Source: Dinghuibacter sp964544695 (GTDB lineage Bacteria; Bacteroidota; Bacteroidia; Chitinophagales; Chitinophagaceae). Taken from it: a stretch of 64,000 bases of DNA. A program made the position numbers and the translations under genes. Numbering within the stretch: position 1 is the stretch's first letter; each line of letters begins with the position of its first letter. Shown here one piece after another: positions 42,665-50,695 of this stretch. A model generated the notes under the pieces. That model ran no database searches. It saw only the letters and a list, made by a program, of their open reading frames with translations, and was not told the origin of the DNA. The stretch covers positions 1-64,000 of the forward strand of contig CAZJDB010000216.1 in the NCBI GenBank assembly GCA_964544695.1. Reading direction: 5' to 3'.

Positions 42665-45109
42665 TCAATTTAATACATTCCAGCGCATCCCCAGCATATA
42701 CCGCTGCCCGTTGCGCATGCGCTGCACCGTCAGATCGGCTCCGCGAATCTCGTTGACGGTCGCGGCGTTGAGGACATTGGATACACGCGCAAATAGGCTA
42801 AATGCGCCCAGGCGCCGCTCGGCGGCCAAATCCAGCAGTGCATATCCCTTTTGCCATACGTCCAGTCCATACCATCCGGATACGTCGCTGATCCGGGCGC
42901 CCGTATACGTAAAGGAAACCTGGGCGGTCCAACGCAAAGGGTCTTTGTACCACGCGCTGAGTCCGCCCAGGTGCATCGATTGTCCTTCCAGGGGACGCGT
43001 TTCGGGGCGGCTGATGGTCTCGATGTCGCTGGATGGGTTTTGGGGATCGACGCGCGTCTTCCACTTGGATGTTTGCGTGATGCGGCTGATGGTAAACGTG
43101 TAGTGCGCGTTCGCACCCCAGCGTCCCCGCGTGTACGTATATCCACCCTCCAGACCATAGTTGTTCGCCGACCCGTAGTTCCGAAGCTGTTCGGTCAGTA
43201 CTCCTGCCGGTGTATAGGGAAGGCCGTTTTGGGGCAAGGGATAAAGGGTATCTCCCGCGTTGAGGAGGGTTTTTTCGAAGGGGTCCTGCAGGTGCTTGTA
43301 AAAAACCCCCAGGCTCCAGGAAGGATGTTCGTAGCGCAGGTCCAGGTTTTGCGCGGTCGTGCGGATCAGGTAGGGGTTCCCCGCGATGTTGAAGTCTTCC
43401 TCTACCAGCGAAAAGAAAGTCACATCCGACAGTGCGGGGCGGGAAAGGCCCTTGTAATAAGATAAGCGCCAGTTTTGGTATTTGAATAAAATGCTGGGCA
43501 ACCAGTCCGCGTAGCGGATGCTGATGTGCTGTCCATAGCTCTGGCTGGGATCCACGGAGGAGGTGACGTCCTGAAGGGTGCTTTCGCGGCGGACGCCCCC
43601 CACGACGTCGAAGCGCGGTCCCGAGTACCTGGCCGCCAGGAACAAGGCGCCAATGTCCTCGTAGGCATGGTAGGTATTGGGATTGGCCCCGGAGCCCAAT
43701 GGATTTTCGGGACCGTCGTTGTTCAACCATTGCGCATGATAGATGTCCACAAAGGGTTGTCCATACCCCCCCGACAAGGCGGGTTCGAAATTATATTCGG
43801 TGTAGAAGTTATCGCGCGTCTTGTGGCGAAAATCGCCGCCACCCTCCAGCAGAAAGCGCCGCCACTGATACCCCAGGGAGGCCTTTCCCTCCTCCTGGAA
43901 TTCCTTGTTGACCAGCCATTGCCTTTCCAGGGGACCCAGGTAAAGGGGCGTCTGGAGGATGCTGTCCCCGCTTTGGAGACGCCCCGTGCTGCCGTCCAGT
44001 TCGGCCCAGTCGGGGTAGCGTCCGGAGGCATAGGAGAAGGCCCCCGCCCAGCGCAGGGACCAACGCGAACCCAGGCGGTGGTCCCCCGTGAGGAGACTGC
44101 TGTAAATATCCCGGACGTGAAGCCTGGACCTTTCCAGGATATCGATCCGGCCGGTACCCGGGCCGCTGCGTCCCTCGACCAGGCTGGTGTCCACCGACAT
44201 CCGCGATTCGGCTTCGAGCTGGTGGGTATAGAAACTAAAGAGGGTTACTTTATTTAGATCGTTGGGTCGGAAGTCCCATTGGTTGTAAAAGCTGGGCTTG
44301 AGCGTCGCAACCGAATACTGCCTCGTAAAATAGTCGGTGGCTCCGGGCGTATTGTTCAGGCCGGGCTCGGTGCCGGTGCTGATAAAATATCCATCGGAAC
44401 CCCGGTGAGAGCCCTGGTAATCGAAGGCCAGCACCAGCCCGATCCGCCTGTGGTCGAAACGATGACTATAGGACATTCCGCCCAACAAATCCGGCAAGGC
44501 ATGCACAGACCTGAACGAGAGGTTGGCTTTGGTGAAGATGTCGTTAGCCGGTGGATTGTAATCGACGACACTCCTGTCGAAGGTCACGAAGGTCCTGTTG
44601 AAAAACAATTGGCTATATCCCGTCCCCAGGCTAAGCGTCAAGGTCGGTGCAGGCCCCGCATCCTTCATCACGATATTGACCAATCCCCCGATCCCACTCC
44701 CTTCCATATCGGGCGTGAGGGACTTGTACACCTCCACGCGCTGCGCAAGCCCCGAGGGAAAGAGATCCAATGGAATGTCCCGCTCGTCCGGGCTGGGGAT
44801 GACCAGCCCGTCCACGAGGGTGGTGTTGTATTTGGGGCTCATACCCCGGATGATGACGCGGCTATCCTCTCCGGAGTTTCCCCTGATGATGGACAGGCCT
44901 TCCATGCGCTGGATGGCGTCTGTGATCGTCAGGTCTCCTGCCCTTTGAATCGTTTCGGCCCCCGTGATGCGCAGGATCTGGACCGAATTCCGTTCCAGGA
45001 TTTGGGTGCCCTTGTCGCTACCGGGATTCCCCAGGAGCGAGATCTCGGGCAGGTCGGGAACAGTGTCGACGGGTTGACAGAGTGCGAGCGCAAAAAGGAG
45101 TTGGATCAT
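42665..45109 (-). CDS. TonB-dependent outer-membrane receptor (814 aa)
   Basis: Short N-terminal signal sequence (MIQLLFALALC), then a plug domain (about residues 45-160) with the segments DAIQRMEGLSIIRGN, RVIIRGMSPKYNTTLVDGL and GSGIGGLVNIVMKDA, and a 22-strand-type barrel ending with an aromatic/Asn terminus (MRWNVLN). It lacks the carboxypeptidase-like N-terminal domain of SusC proteins, and no SusD gene is present, so it belongs to the classical siderophore/small-ligand receptors. Its ATG follows the lipoprotein stop without a gap. Confidence 0.87.
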   Translation of the reverse strand: MIQLLFALALCQPVDTVPDLPEISLLGNPGSDKGTQILERNSVQILRITGAETIQRAGDLTITDAIQRMEGLSIIRGNSGEDSRVIIRGMSPKYNTTLVDGLVIPSPDERDIPLDLFPSGLAQRVEVYKSLTPDMEGSGIGGLVNIVMKDAGPAPTLTLSLGTGYSQLFFNRTFVTFDRSVVDYNPPANDIFTKANLSFRSVHALPDLLGGMSYSHRFDHRRIGLVLAFDYQGSHRGSDGYFISTGTEPGLNNTPGATDYFTRQYSVATLKPSFYNQWDFRPNDLNKVTLFSFYTHQLEAESRMSVDTSLVEGRSGPGTGRIDILERSRLHVRDIYSSLLTGDHRLGSRWSLRWAGAFSYASGRYPDWAELDGSTGRLQSGDSILQTPLYLGPLERQWLVNKEFQEEGKASLGYQWRRFLLEGGGDFRHKTRDNFYTEYNFEPALSGGYGQPFVDIYHAQWLNNDGPENPLGSGANPNTYHAYEDIGALFLAARYSGPRFDVVGGVRRESTLQDVTSSVDPSQSYGQHISIRYADWLPSILFKYQNWRLSYYKGLSRPALSDVTFFSLVEEDFNIAGNPYLIRTTAQNLDLRYEHPSWSLGVFYKHLQDPFEKTLLNAGDTLYPLPQNGLPYTPAGVLTEQLRNYGSANNYGLEGGYTYTRGRWGANAHYTFTISRITQTSKWKTRVDPQNPSSDIETISRPETRPLEGQSMHLGGLSAWYKDPLRWTAQVSFTYTGARISDVSGWYGLDVWQKGYALLDLAAERRLGAFSLFARVSNVLNAATVNEIRGADLTVQRMRNGQRYMLGMRWNVLN

Positions 45110-46480
45110 TTAATGTTGGTTTCCGGAACCGTCCGAAGGATAAGCACCTATGTCCTTGCTGGGTTGGGACAGGGTCGTCACCCCGAAGACGGGGTCCACG
45201 GGTACGGACCCATACGCGCTGAAACCTGTGTAACCCTTACCCAGGGCGGGGGAAGTGGACTGCAAGTGGAAGTCATAACTTCCTACATAGTCCGCTTCTA
45301 TGAAATTGATCCCGAAAGTCACGGGTAACGTGTACCCTGTAAATTCGGGATTGTTGGCGCCCGGTGTGGTGTTATTGCCCCCGTTGATGTCGGAAGGCTG
45401 GGCCTGCGTGATGTAACCGGAAGGCAGGAACTGGGAAGTGATGAAAGCGCTATCCCCGTAGTTGTAGGTATATCCGTAAAATACATTGGCCGTATCGGCG
45501 GCTGCGGTAGCGGACGCCGCCCCCGTGATGGCCAGCCCGAACTTGCAATTCACCACGAGGTTGTTGTAACAATTGCCCCGGCCCCCGCTTTCGAAGTCCA
45601 GGGAGCCCCCTTCACCGACCTTCAGTTGGCGATACCCCGTGTTGAGGATGGTATTGTTGAAACAGTTCATGTTCGCCTGGGGATTTTGTCCCCCCGTATT
45701 GGCCGATTTGAAGGCATTGCCCGTTCCGCCCACGACCACGTTGAAAGCAATGTCCCCTACGCTGCCGCTTTTCACGTTGACACATTCACCCGCGGTAACG
45801 CCAACCTTTTCAAAAGTATTGCGCAGGATTTCAAAGGAGCCGCCCGCGGGCCGGAGACAATCGTTGGCCGAGCCGTACAACCAGCAATCTTCCACCACGA
45901 GGTGGGAAGCGGGGTTTTGTATCCACACCGCGTAGCGTTGTTCTCCCGCCCGGGCCGGTGCGTTGAGGGGCGTCAGGCCACCCGTATATTCGATGCGCGT
46001 CCACTTCAGGATGATGTCACCCCCGCCGGGCATACCCTGGATGCCTCCCCAATAGCCCTTGAAAGCCGGGTCCGTATTGGGGTCCTGGGGATCGTTGGCG
46101 GGGTTCGAACGGAGACTGGCATCCCCGATCGTCATCAGCACCGGCGCGGCCTTGGTGCCCAGGCTCAGGAGCGTGCCGTTCACGACGATGCCCGGCGAAT
46201 GGTCCTGCGTGCCCAGGGTCGAACCAACGGCGTAAATGGTCACCCCGCTTTGGATCACGAGGGTGTCCCCTGCATTGATGACGGCGTCCCCGTTGACGCT
46301 GGACAGGTAATAAGTGCTCCCCGCCTGGAGTGTTCCCTTGACGGCGGCCACCGAATTCAGGGTGTCGCCAGGTTGCACAAAGGTTCCCGAGTGGAATTGT
46401 TGCTGTGACACGTTGACTTGTTCCGGCGACTTATTACATGCAAAGAACAAAATACTTGCAAAGAGGATGGTCTTTCTCAT
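45110..46480 (-). CDS. Right-handed beta-helix lipoprotein (456 aa)
   Basis: The lipobox FFAC gives a lipidated Cys15. The body has short repeating strands with Asn/Gly turns and lines such as HLVVEDCWLYGSANDCL, ILRNTFEKVGV and MNCFNNTILNTG, typical of a parallel beta-helix, as in pectate lyases and adhesins. No catalytic set can be assigned. It is probably on the outer membrane and may capture a ligand for the receptor encoded directly downstream, taking the place that SusD holds in glycan systems; that role is inference. Confidence 0.7.
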   Translation of the reverse strand: MRKTILFASILFFACNKSPEQVNVSQQQFHSGTFVQPGDTLNSVAAVKGTLQAGSTYYLSSVNGDAVINAGDTLVIQSGVTIYAVGSTLGTQDHSPGIVVNGTLLSLGTKAAPVLMTIGDASLRSNPANDPQDPNTDPAFKGYWGGIQGMPGGGDIILKWTRIEYTGGLTPLNAPARAGEQRYAVWIQNPASHLVVEDCWLYGSANDCLRPAGGSFEILRNTFEKVGVTAGECVNVKSGSVGDIAFNVVVGGTGNAFKSANTGGQNPQANMNCFNNTILNTGYRQLKVGEGGSLDFESGGRGNCYNNLVVNCKFGLAITGAASATAAADTANVFYGYTYNYGDSAFITSQFLPSGYITQAQPSDINGGNNTTPGANNPEFTGYTLPVTFGINFIEADYVGSYDFHLQSTSPALGKGYTGFSAYGSVPVDPVFGVTTLSQPSKDIGAYPSDGSGNQH

Positions 46481-46485
46481 GGCTG

Positions 46486-46493
46486 TAAAACTA
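46486..46493 (-). promoter_or_regulatory. -7 box for the lipoprotein-receptor-phosphoesterase operon
   Basis: On the minus strand TAGTTTTA (seven of eight bases of TAnnTTTG) begins 13 bases before the ATG at 46480, which again gives almost no leader. It separates this operon from modC, which ends at 46532. Confidence 0.45.
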
Positions 46494-46531
46494 GGGGCTG
46501 TATGGATGCGGCGCGCTCCTTAACAGTAAGT

Positions 46532-47131
46532 TCATATTTCACCCACGATCCGTCCGCCTTCAATACAAAGGGTGCGATCGGCGAGGTTTTGCAGTTCGCC
46601 CGGGTCGTGGCTGGCCAGGATGGTGGTCAGGCCTTTGGCTGCTTGTTTGATGTACGCCTGTAGGCGTTTACGGATGGCTGCGTCCTGGGCCGAAAGGGCC
46701 TCATCCAGGAGCAATAATTTCGGCCTCCGTGCCAGGGCCCTCCCCAGGGCAACCCGCTGTTTTTGACCTCCCGAGAGCAGCGCAGGTTTCCGGTCGGCCC
46801 ACTCCCGGATTTCCAATTCGTCAAGGAGTGTCTCTACATGTTCGGAGTCCTTATATGCGGCAAAAGCGACGTTCTCACGGGCAGTGAGATTTGGGAAAAG
46901 GGCATAATCCTGGAAGACCATGCCCACCTCCCTCGCCTGGGGCGGAACCGAACGGTCCCAAACCACCCCGTCGACCGTAATTCTTGCCGCATTGTTCAGC
47001 CCGGCAAGCATCCGGAGGATCGTCGTCTTCCCCGAACCCGTGGGACCGTACAATCCCAGGAACTCCCCGTATCGCAACTCAAAGGAACAATCGATGGGCG
47101 GTGCCTCGGTATGTGCGCTAAAGTGGATCAT
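46532..47131 (-). CDS. modC: Molybdate-type ABC transporter ATPase, short form (199 aa)
   Basis: Drives molybdate (or tungstate) import with ModB. Walker A GPTGSGKTT, Q-loop FQDYALFPN, signature LSGGQKQR, Walker B LLLLDEALSAQD and switch His in ASHDP are all present. ModC proteins are usually about 350 residues, with a C-terminal TOBE/Mop molybdate-binding domain; this one ends right after the ATPase. I start at ATG 47131, which overlaps modB by 14 bases; the longer frame to 47191 has a non-homologous extension. Confidence 0.85.
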   Translation of the reverse strand: MIHFSAHTEAPPIDCSFELRYGEFLGLYGPTGSGKTTILRMLAGLNNAARITVDGVVWDRSVPPQAREVGMVFQDYALFPNLTARENVAFAAYKDSEHVETLLDELEIREWADRKPALLSGGQKQRVALGRALARRPKLLLLDEALSAQDAAIRKRLQAYIKQAAKGLTTILASHDPGELQNLADRTLCIEGGRIVGEI

Positions 47132-47777
47132 GTCTGAAGAGGGAAACGCCAAGGAGAATGAAAAAGGAAAGCACCAGCAGGATGCCTGCATACATATTAG
47201 CCGTAAGGTAGTGCATGGCCTGCACCTCGTCGTACAGGGCCAGGGAAGCCACGCGCGTCACACCGGGAATATTTCCCCCCACCATCAGGACCACCCCGAA
47301 TTCCCCCAGCGTATGCGCAAAACTCAAGACCAGCCCCGCTCCCAGGGAGGGGCGGATGTTGGGCAGCAGGACCCGCCACAGCGTGACCCGGGGAGACTTG
47401 CCCAGCGTATAGGCGGCCTCCCTCAGCGAAGGCGGCAGGTTCCGCAACCCCGAGCGAAGCGGATGCACCATGAAAGGAAGACTATAAATGACCGAAGCGA
47501 TCAGAATACCGGGGAAGGAAAAAGCCACGCGGATGTTGAAATACTTTTCTATGAAATGCCCAAAGGCGTGTTCAGGGCTGAAGGCCAGGAGCAGGTAGAA
47601 CCCCAGCACGGTGGGCGGCAGCACCAGCGGGAGACTGATGAGGGCCTCCACCACCCCTTTCCCCCAAAACTTCGCGTACGCCAGCCACCACGCCAGCGGC
47701 AAGGACAGCGCCAGCAGCAACGCCGTGGTGAGCAGCGCCAGGCGAAGGCTGAGCCAAATGGGTTGGAGGTCGATCAT
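47118..47777 (-). CDS. modB: Molybdate ABC transporter permease
   Basis: Inner-membrane channel for molybdate, 219 residues with about five or six helices. The ATPase-contacting loop EAAYTLGKSPRVTLWRVLLPNIRPS carries the EAA motif, and the start MIDLQPIWLSLRLAL is typical for ModB. The frame is open upstream to 47993, but that part overlaps modA antisense-free in another frame and looks like a shadow, so ATG 47777 is the start. It lies 19 bases after modA and overlaps modC. Confidence 0.9.
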   Translation of the reverse strand: MIDLQPIWLSLRLALLTTALLLALSLPLAWWLAYAKFWGKGVVEALISLPLVLPPTVLGFYLLLAFSPEHAFGHFIEKYFNIRVAFSFPGILIASVIYSLPFMVHPLRSGLRNLPPSLREAAYTLGKSPRVTLWRVLLPNIRPSLGAGLVLSFAHTLGEFGVVLMVGGNIPGVTRVASLALYDEVQAMHYLTANMYAGILLVLSFFILLGVSLFRHDPL

Positions 47778-47796
47778 GGAGCCGAAGTTACAGGGC

Positions 47797-48507
47797 TTAT
47801 TGGAATCCGAAGCGATGCAGAAGCTCGCGGGCCGGGGCCGACTGCACGAACGCCGCAAAATCCGCCGCAGCGTTGTTGCCGGCGGCATGGGCCAGCAAGG
47901 CGAACCCCTGTTCCAACGGCCCATGACTCTCCTCCGGCACCACCCAATAATGCCCGTTCCGCATGGGCGGGGAAAGGGCCAGCGACAACGCAATCATCCC
48001 CACATCCGCCGAGCCCGTGGCGGCGAACTGCGCGGCCTGGGAAATATTTTCACCCATCACCAGCTTCGACTGAACGGCATCGTAGATCTTGAAATACTTC
48101 AAGCTTTCCACCGCGCGCTGCCCGTAGGGCGCGTGCTCGGGATTGGCAATGGCGATTTTTGCAACATCCGTCAGAACGGACATCCCTTTTGAAACGTCCG
48201 CGTGCAGGCTCCATAGCACGAGGTGCCCCGTGGCATAGCGGACCACGGGGCCGCTCAGTTTTCCCGCTTCCCGCAGGTGCTCCACATAGGCCATATCCGC
48301 CGAAAAAAACAAATCGAAGGGCGCGCCGTTTTTGATTTGTTCGAAGAAGTTTCCTGATGAGCCATAGACCACTTGAACGTTGGCCTCCGGATGTGACTTT
48401 GTGTAAAGCGCCACCAACGAATCCATGGCATACCGCAGGTCGGCCGCTGCGGCAACGAGAACCTTGGGCCCCTGGTGCAGCATCGCCGCCAGCAACATCG
48501 CTTTCAT
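47797..48507 (-). CDS. modA: Molybdate-binding periplasmic protein
   Basis: Captures molybdate in the periplasm and hands it to ModBC. The 236-residue product has a short signal-like start, the first ligand region VAAAADLRYAMDSL, YGSSGNFFEQIKNGAPFDLFFSAD-type segment (residues 48-71) with the oxyanion-binding Ser, and ATGSADVGMIALSLAL near residue 165. All are hallmarks of ModA. The start overlaps the upstream molybdopterin-fold gene by four bases (ATGA). Confidence 0.92.
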   Translation of the reverse strand: MKAMLLAAMLHQGPKVLVAAAADLRYAMDSLVALYTKSHPEANVQVVYGSSGNFFEQIKNGAPFDLFFSADMAYVEHLREAGKLSGPVVRYATGHLVLWSLHADVSKGMSVLTDVAKIAIANPEHAPYGQRAVESLKYFKIYDAVQSKLVMGENISQAAQFAATGSADVGMIALSLALSPPMRNGHYWVVPEESHGPLEQGFALLAHAAGNNAAADFAAFVQSAPARELLHRFGFQ

Positions 48508-48935
48508 GGCGCCGCGTTTTTAACCATGATGTCGGTCACGCCGAATATCCAGCGCGCGTGTTTCTTTTCGCCGGGAACGATGAGCCTGTAAGGCCCACGG
48601 TCCGCAGGGAGGGGTTGGCCGTCGGCCCGGTCGGCCACGAGAATCACACGGTCCGTAAAGGCGCTGTCCAGCTCGGGAAGGGCGAATATAACCTGGTAAC
48701 CATCGCGAGCTTTTACCAGGACATAATAGGTCATCATCTTGCCGCGGAGCTGCGGACCCAGCGGGGCTCCGATCTTGTTGAGCAACGCCGCGAGGGGCAC
48801 CCCGCTGTAGGTATGGTCGTCCACCTTGAGCGTTGTACGGGGAAAACTGTCCAGGGTAGTACCCGAGAGCGTGAGCGTCTGGGCGTCGGCGCCAAAGGCG
48901 CAAAAAATAAAGAAAACTATGGCGAATGGTTTCAT
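48504..48935 (-). CDS. Periplasmic protein with molybdopterin-oxidoreductase-like fold (143 aa)
   Basis: A signal peptide (cut near ADAQ, residue 19) is followed by one domain like the small SUOX/oxidoreductase-molybdopterin-binding fold: YSGVPLAALLNKIGAPLGP, YYVLVKARDGYQVIFALPELD and PYRLIVPGEKKHARWIFGV. The conserved Cys ligand of true molybdenum cofactor enzymes is not seen, so it may bind a cofactor loosely or have another role. It is joined to modA by a four-base overlap, which supports a molybdenum-related function. Confidence 0.7.
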   Translation of the reverse strand: MKPFAIVFFIFCAFGADAQTLTLSGTTLDSFPRTTLKVDDHTYSGVPLAALLNKIGAPLGPQLRGKMMTYYVLVKARDGYQVIFALPELDSAFTDRVILVADRADGQPLPADRGPYRLIVPGEKKHARWIFGVTDIMVKNAAP

Positions 48936-48937
48936 AC

Positions 48938-50695
48938 TTAGCTGACGCGCTTGCCGTGAAGCAACATCCCGACGGCATCCTGCAACGACCCCGCGCGCGT
49001 CACCTCCCCCGAATTCACGAAAAAGATTTCATCCGCGGTTTCGATGGTATTGAGGCGGTGCGCGATGATGACGCGCGTCGTCGAGAGGGGCAGCTTCCGA
49101 AGAATCTCCTCTAAAAGTTGCTCGGTCACGGTATCGATATTGGCCGTGGCCTCGTCGAGGATCAATAAGTCGGGATGGCGCAGCACCGCGCGCATGAAGG
49201 CGATGAGCTGCTTCTGGCCCAGGCTCAGGGCCTCCCCACCCGAGGCTACGGGCGTGTCCAGGCCCAGTTCGAAGCGATCCACGAGGCCCTCCAGTCCTGC
49301 CGAGTCGAGCAATACGCGGACCTGTTCGGCGGACAAGCCGGCATACTCGGTATTGCCATACAGGATATTTTCTTTCAGGGTGCCGCTAAACAGGATGGGC
49401 TCCTGGAGGATGAAACCGATCATGCGCGTCCGCTCTTCGGGCGTAAAGGATCGAATGTCTCTTCCGTGAAGGCGCACGACGCCCTGGGAGGGGTCGTAGA
49501 GGCGCGCGATGAGGTTGGCCGTGGTGGTCTTCCCACCACCCGTGGGCCCGATGAAGGCGTACGTCTTGCCGCGCTCGAGGTCGAAGCCGATGTTGTGCAG
49601 GACTTCCTTCCCGTCGGGATAATGGAAGTGGACGTCACGGAAGGAAATCACCGCCCCCCCGGTGGCGTGTCCCGCAGCCAGAAGGGGGAGGTTGGACTCC
49701 AGGCGGAGGATCGCGGAAATGCGGTCCCAGCCCGCCAAAGCGACCTGGAAGTTCGCCCACAGCGCCGCCAATTGGCGTAACGGGTTATAAAAGTTGGTGG
49801 CATAGGCCAGGAAGGCGATGAGGTCGCCCAGCTTGAAGCCCTGGCCCTGGCGCATGAGGTAAATTCCAAAGATCAAAACAACCAGTTGCCCCAGCCCCGC
49901 GAAAAAGCCGAAGACGGGTTGGTAGATATTGTTGGCGACACCCGCGCGGACGGCGGTATGATAGTTATCCTGATTGGATTCCTCGAACTTTTTCCGGAAA
50001 TAATCGCGGCGGTTGAAGGCGATGATGACCTTGAAGTTGTGGAGGCTTTCCTGGATTTCGGCACTCAGGCCGCCCACGCTTTTCATGCTTTGGGCGTTCT
50101 TTTTCTTCACCCAGGCCGAAGTAAGGCGGGTAAAAAGATACAGCAGGAGGCCGGGCGCCAGCGTGGCCGCACCCAGGCGCCAGTTGAAAAATAACATAAA
50201 TAACGCCGCCCCGGTCATGATGAACAGGCTCGCCAGGAATTGCATCAGGGACTGTGAGAAAAACTGGTTCAGCTTGTCGGTATCGTTGTTCACGCGGGAG
50301 ATCAAATCCCCCGCCTTGTTTTGATTGAAAAAGGCGACAGGGAGCCCCTGTAGTTTACCGAAAATCGAATTGCGTAACGTATACAACAGCCGCTGTCCGA
50401 ATCCCGCCATCAATCGGGTCTGCATGTAACCCGTGAATAGGGCGATGACATACATTCCCAAAAAAAGAAGCCCGAATTGCAGCACCATTGGATAATTCGG
50501 GTGCGCGGTGACGATATAGCGGTTAATGACGATCGCCCCCAGCAAGGGCCCCAGGAGGTTCAACCCCGAGTTCATCATCATCATGACGAAGGCCGCGATC
50601 AGGCGGGGACGCTCGTGGGTCATCAGGCCCAGGAGGTTCTTCAGGGCGGTCCAATTCTTGATTTTGGGTGCGGGTTTGTTAAGATTGTATTCCAT
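48938..50695 (-). CDS. ABC exporter subunit with intact catalytic ATPase (585 aa)
   Basis: Six-helix exporter domain (about residues 25-330) and C-terminal ATPase: Walker A GPTGGGKTT, Walker B LLILDEATANID with catalytic Glu, and switch His in IIAHRLNT. The signature motif is altered to LSLGQ in place of LSGGQ. This complements the defects of the neighbouring subunit (50679-52469), as in heterodimeric exporters. The two genes overlap by 17 bases. Exported substrate unknown. Confidence 0.9.
   Translation of the reverse strand: MEYNLNKPAPKIKNWTALKNLLGLMTHERPRLIAAFVMMMMNSGLNLLGPLLGAIVINRYIVTAHPNYPMVLQFGLLFLGMYVIALFTGYMQTRLMAGFGQRLLYTLRNSIFGKLQGLPVAFFNQNKAGDLISRVNNDTDKLNQFFSQSLMQFLASLFIMTGAALFMLFFNWRLGAATLAPGLLLYLFTRLTSAWVKKKNAQSMKSVGGLSAEIQESLHNFKVIIAFNRRDYFRKKFEESNQDNYHTAVRAGVANNIYQPVFGFFAGLGQLVVLIFGIYLMRQGQGFKLGDLIAFLAYATNFYNPLRQLAALWANFQVALAGWDRISAILRLESNLPLLAAGHATGGAVISFRDVHFHYPDGKEVLHNIGFDLERGKTYAFIGPTGGGKTTTANLIARLYDPSQGVVRLHGRDIRSFTPEERTRMIGFILQEPILFSGTLKENILYGNTEYAGLSAEQVRVLLDSAGLEGLVDRFELGLDTPVASGGEALSLGQKQLIAFMRAVLRHPDLLILDEATANIDTVTEQLLEEILRKLPLSTTRVIIAHRLNTIETADEIFFVNSGEVTRAGSLQDAVGMLLHGKRVS

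Noticed and set aside
47778..47993. N-terminal extension of modB
   Set aside because: The extra 72 residues are Arg/Pro/Cys-rich, overlap modA coding sequence in another frame and do not resemble ModB.
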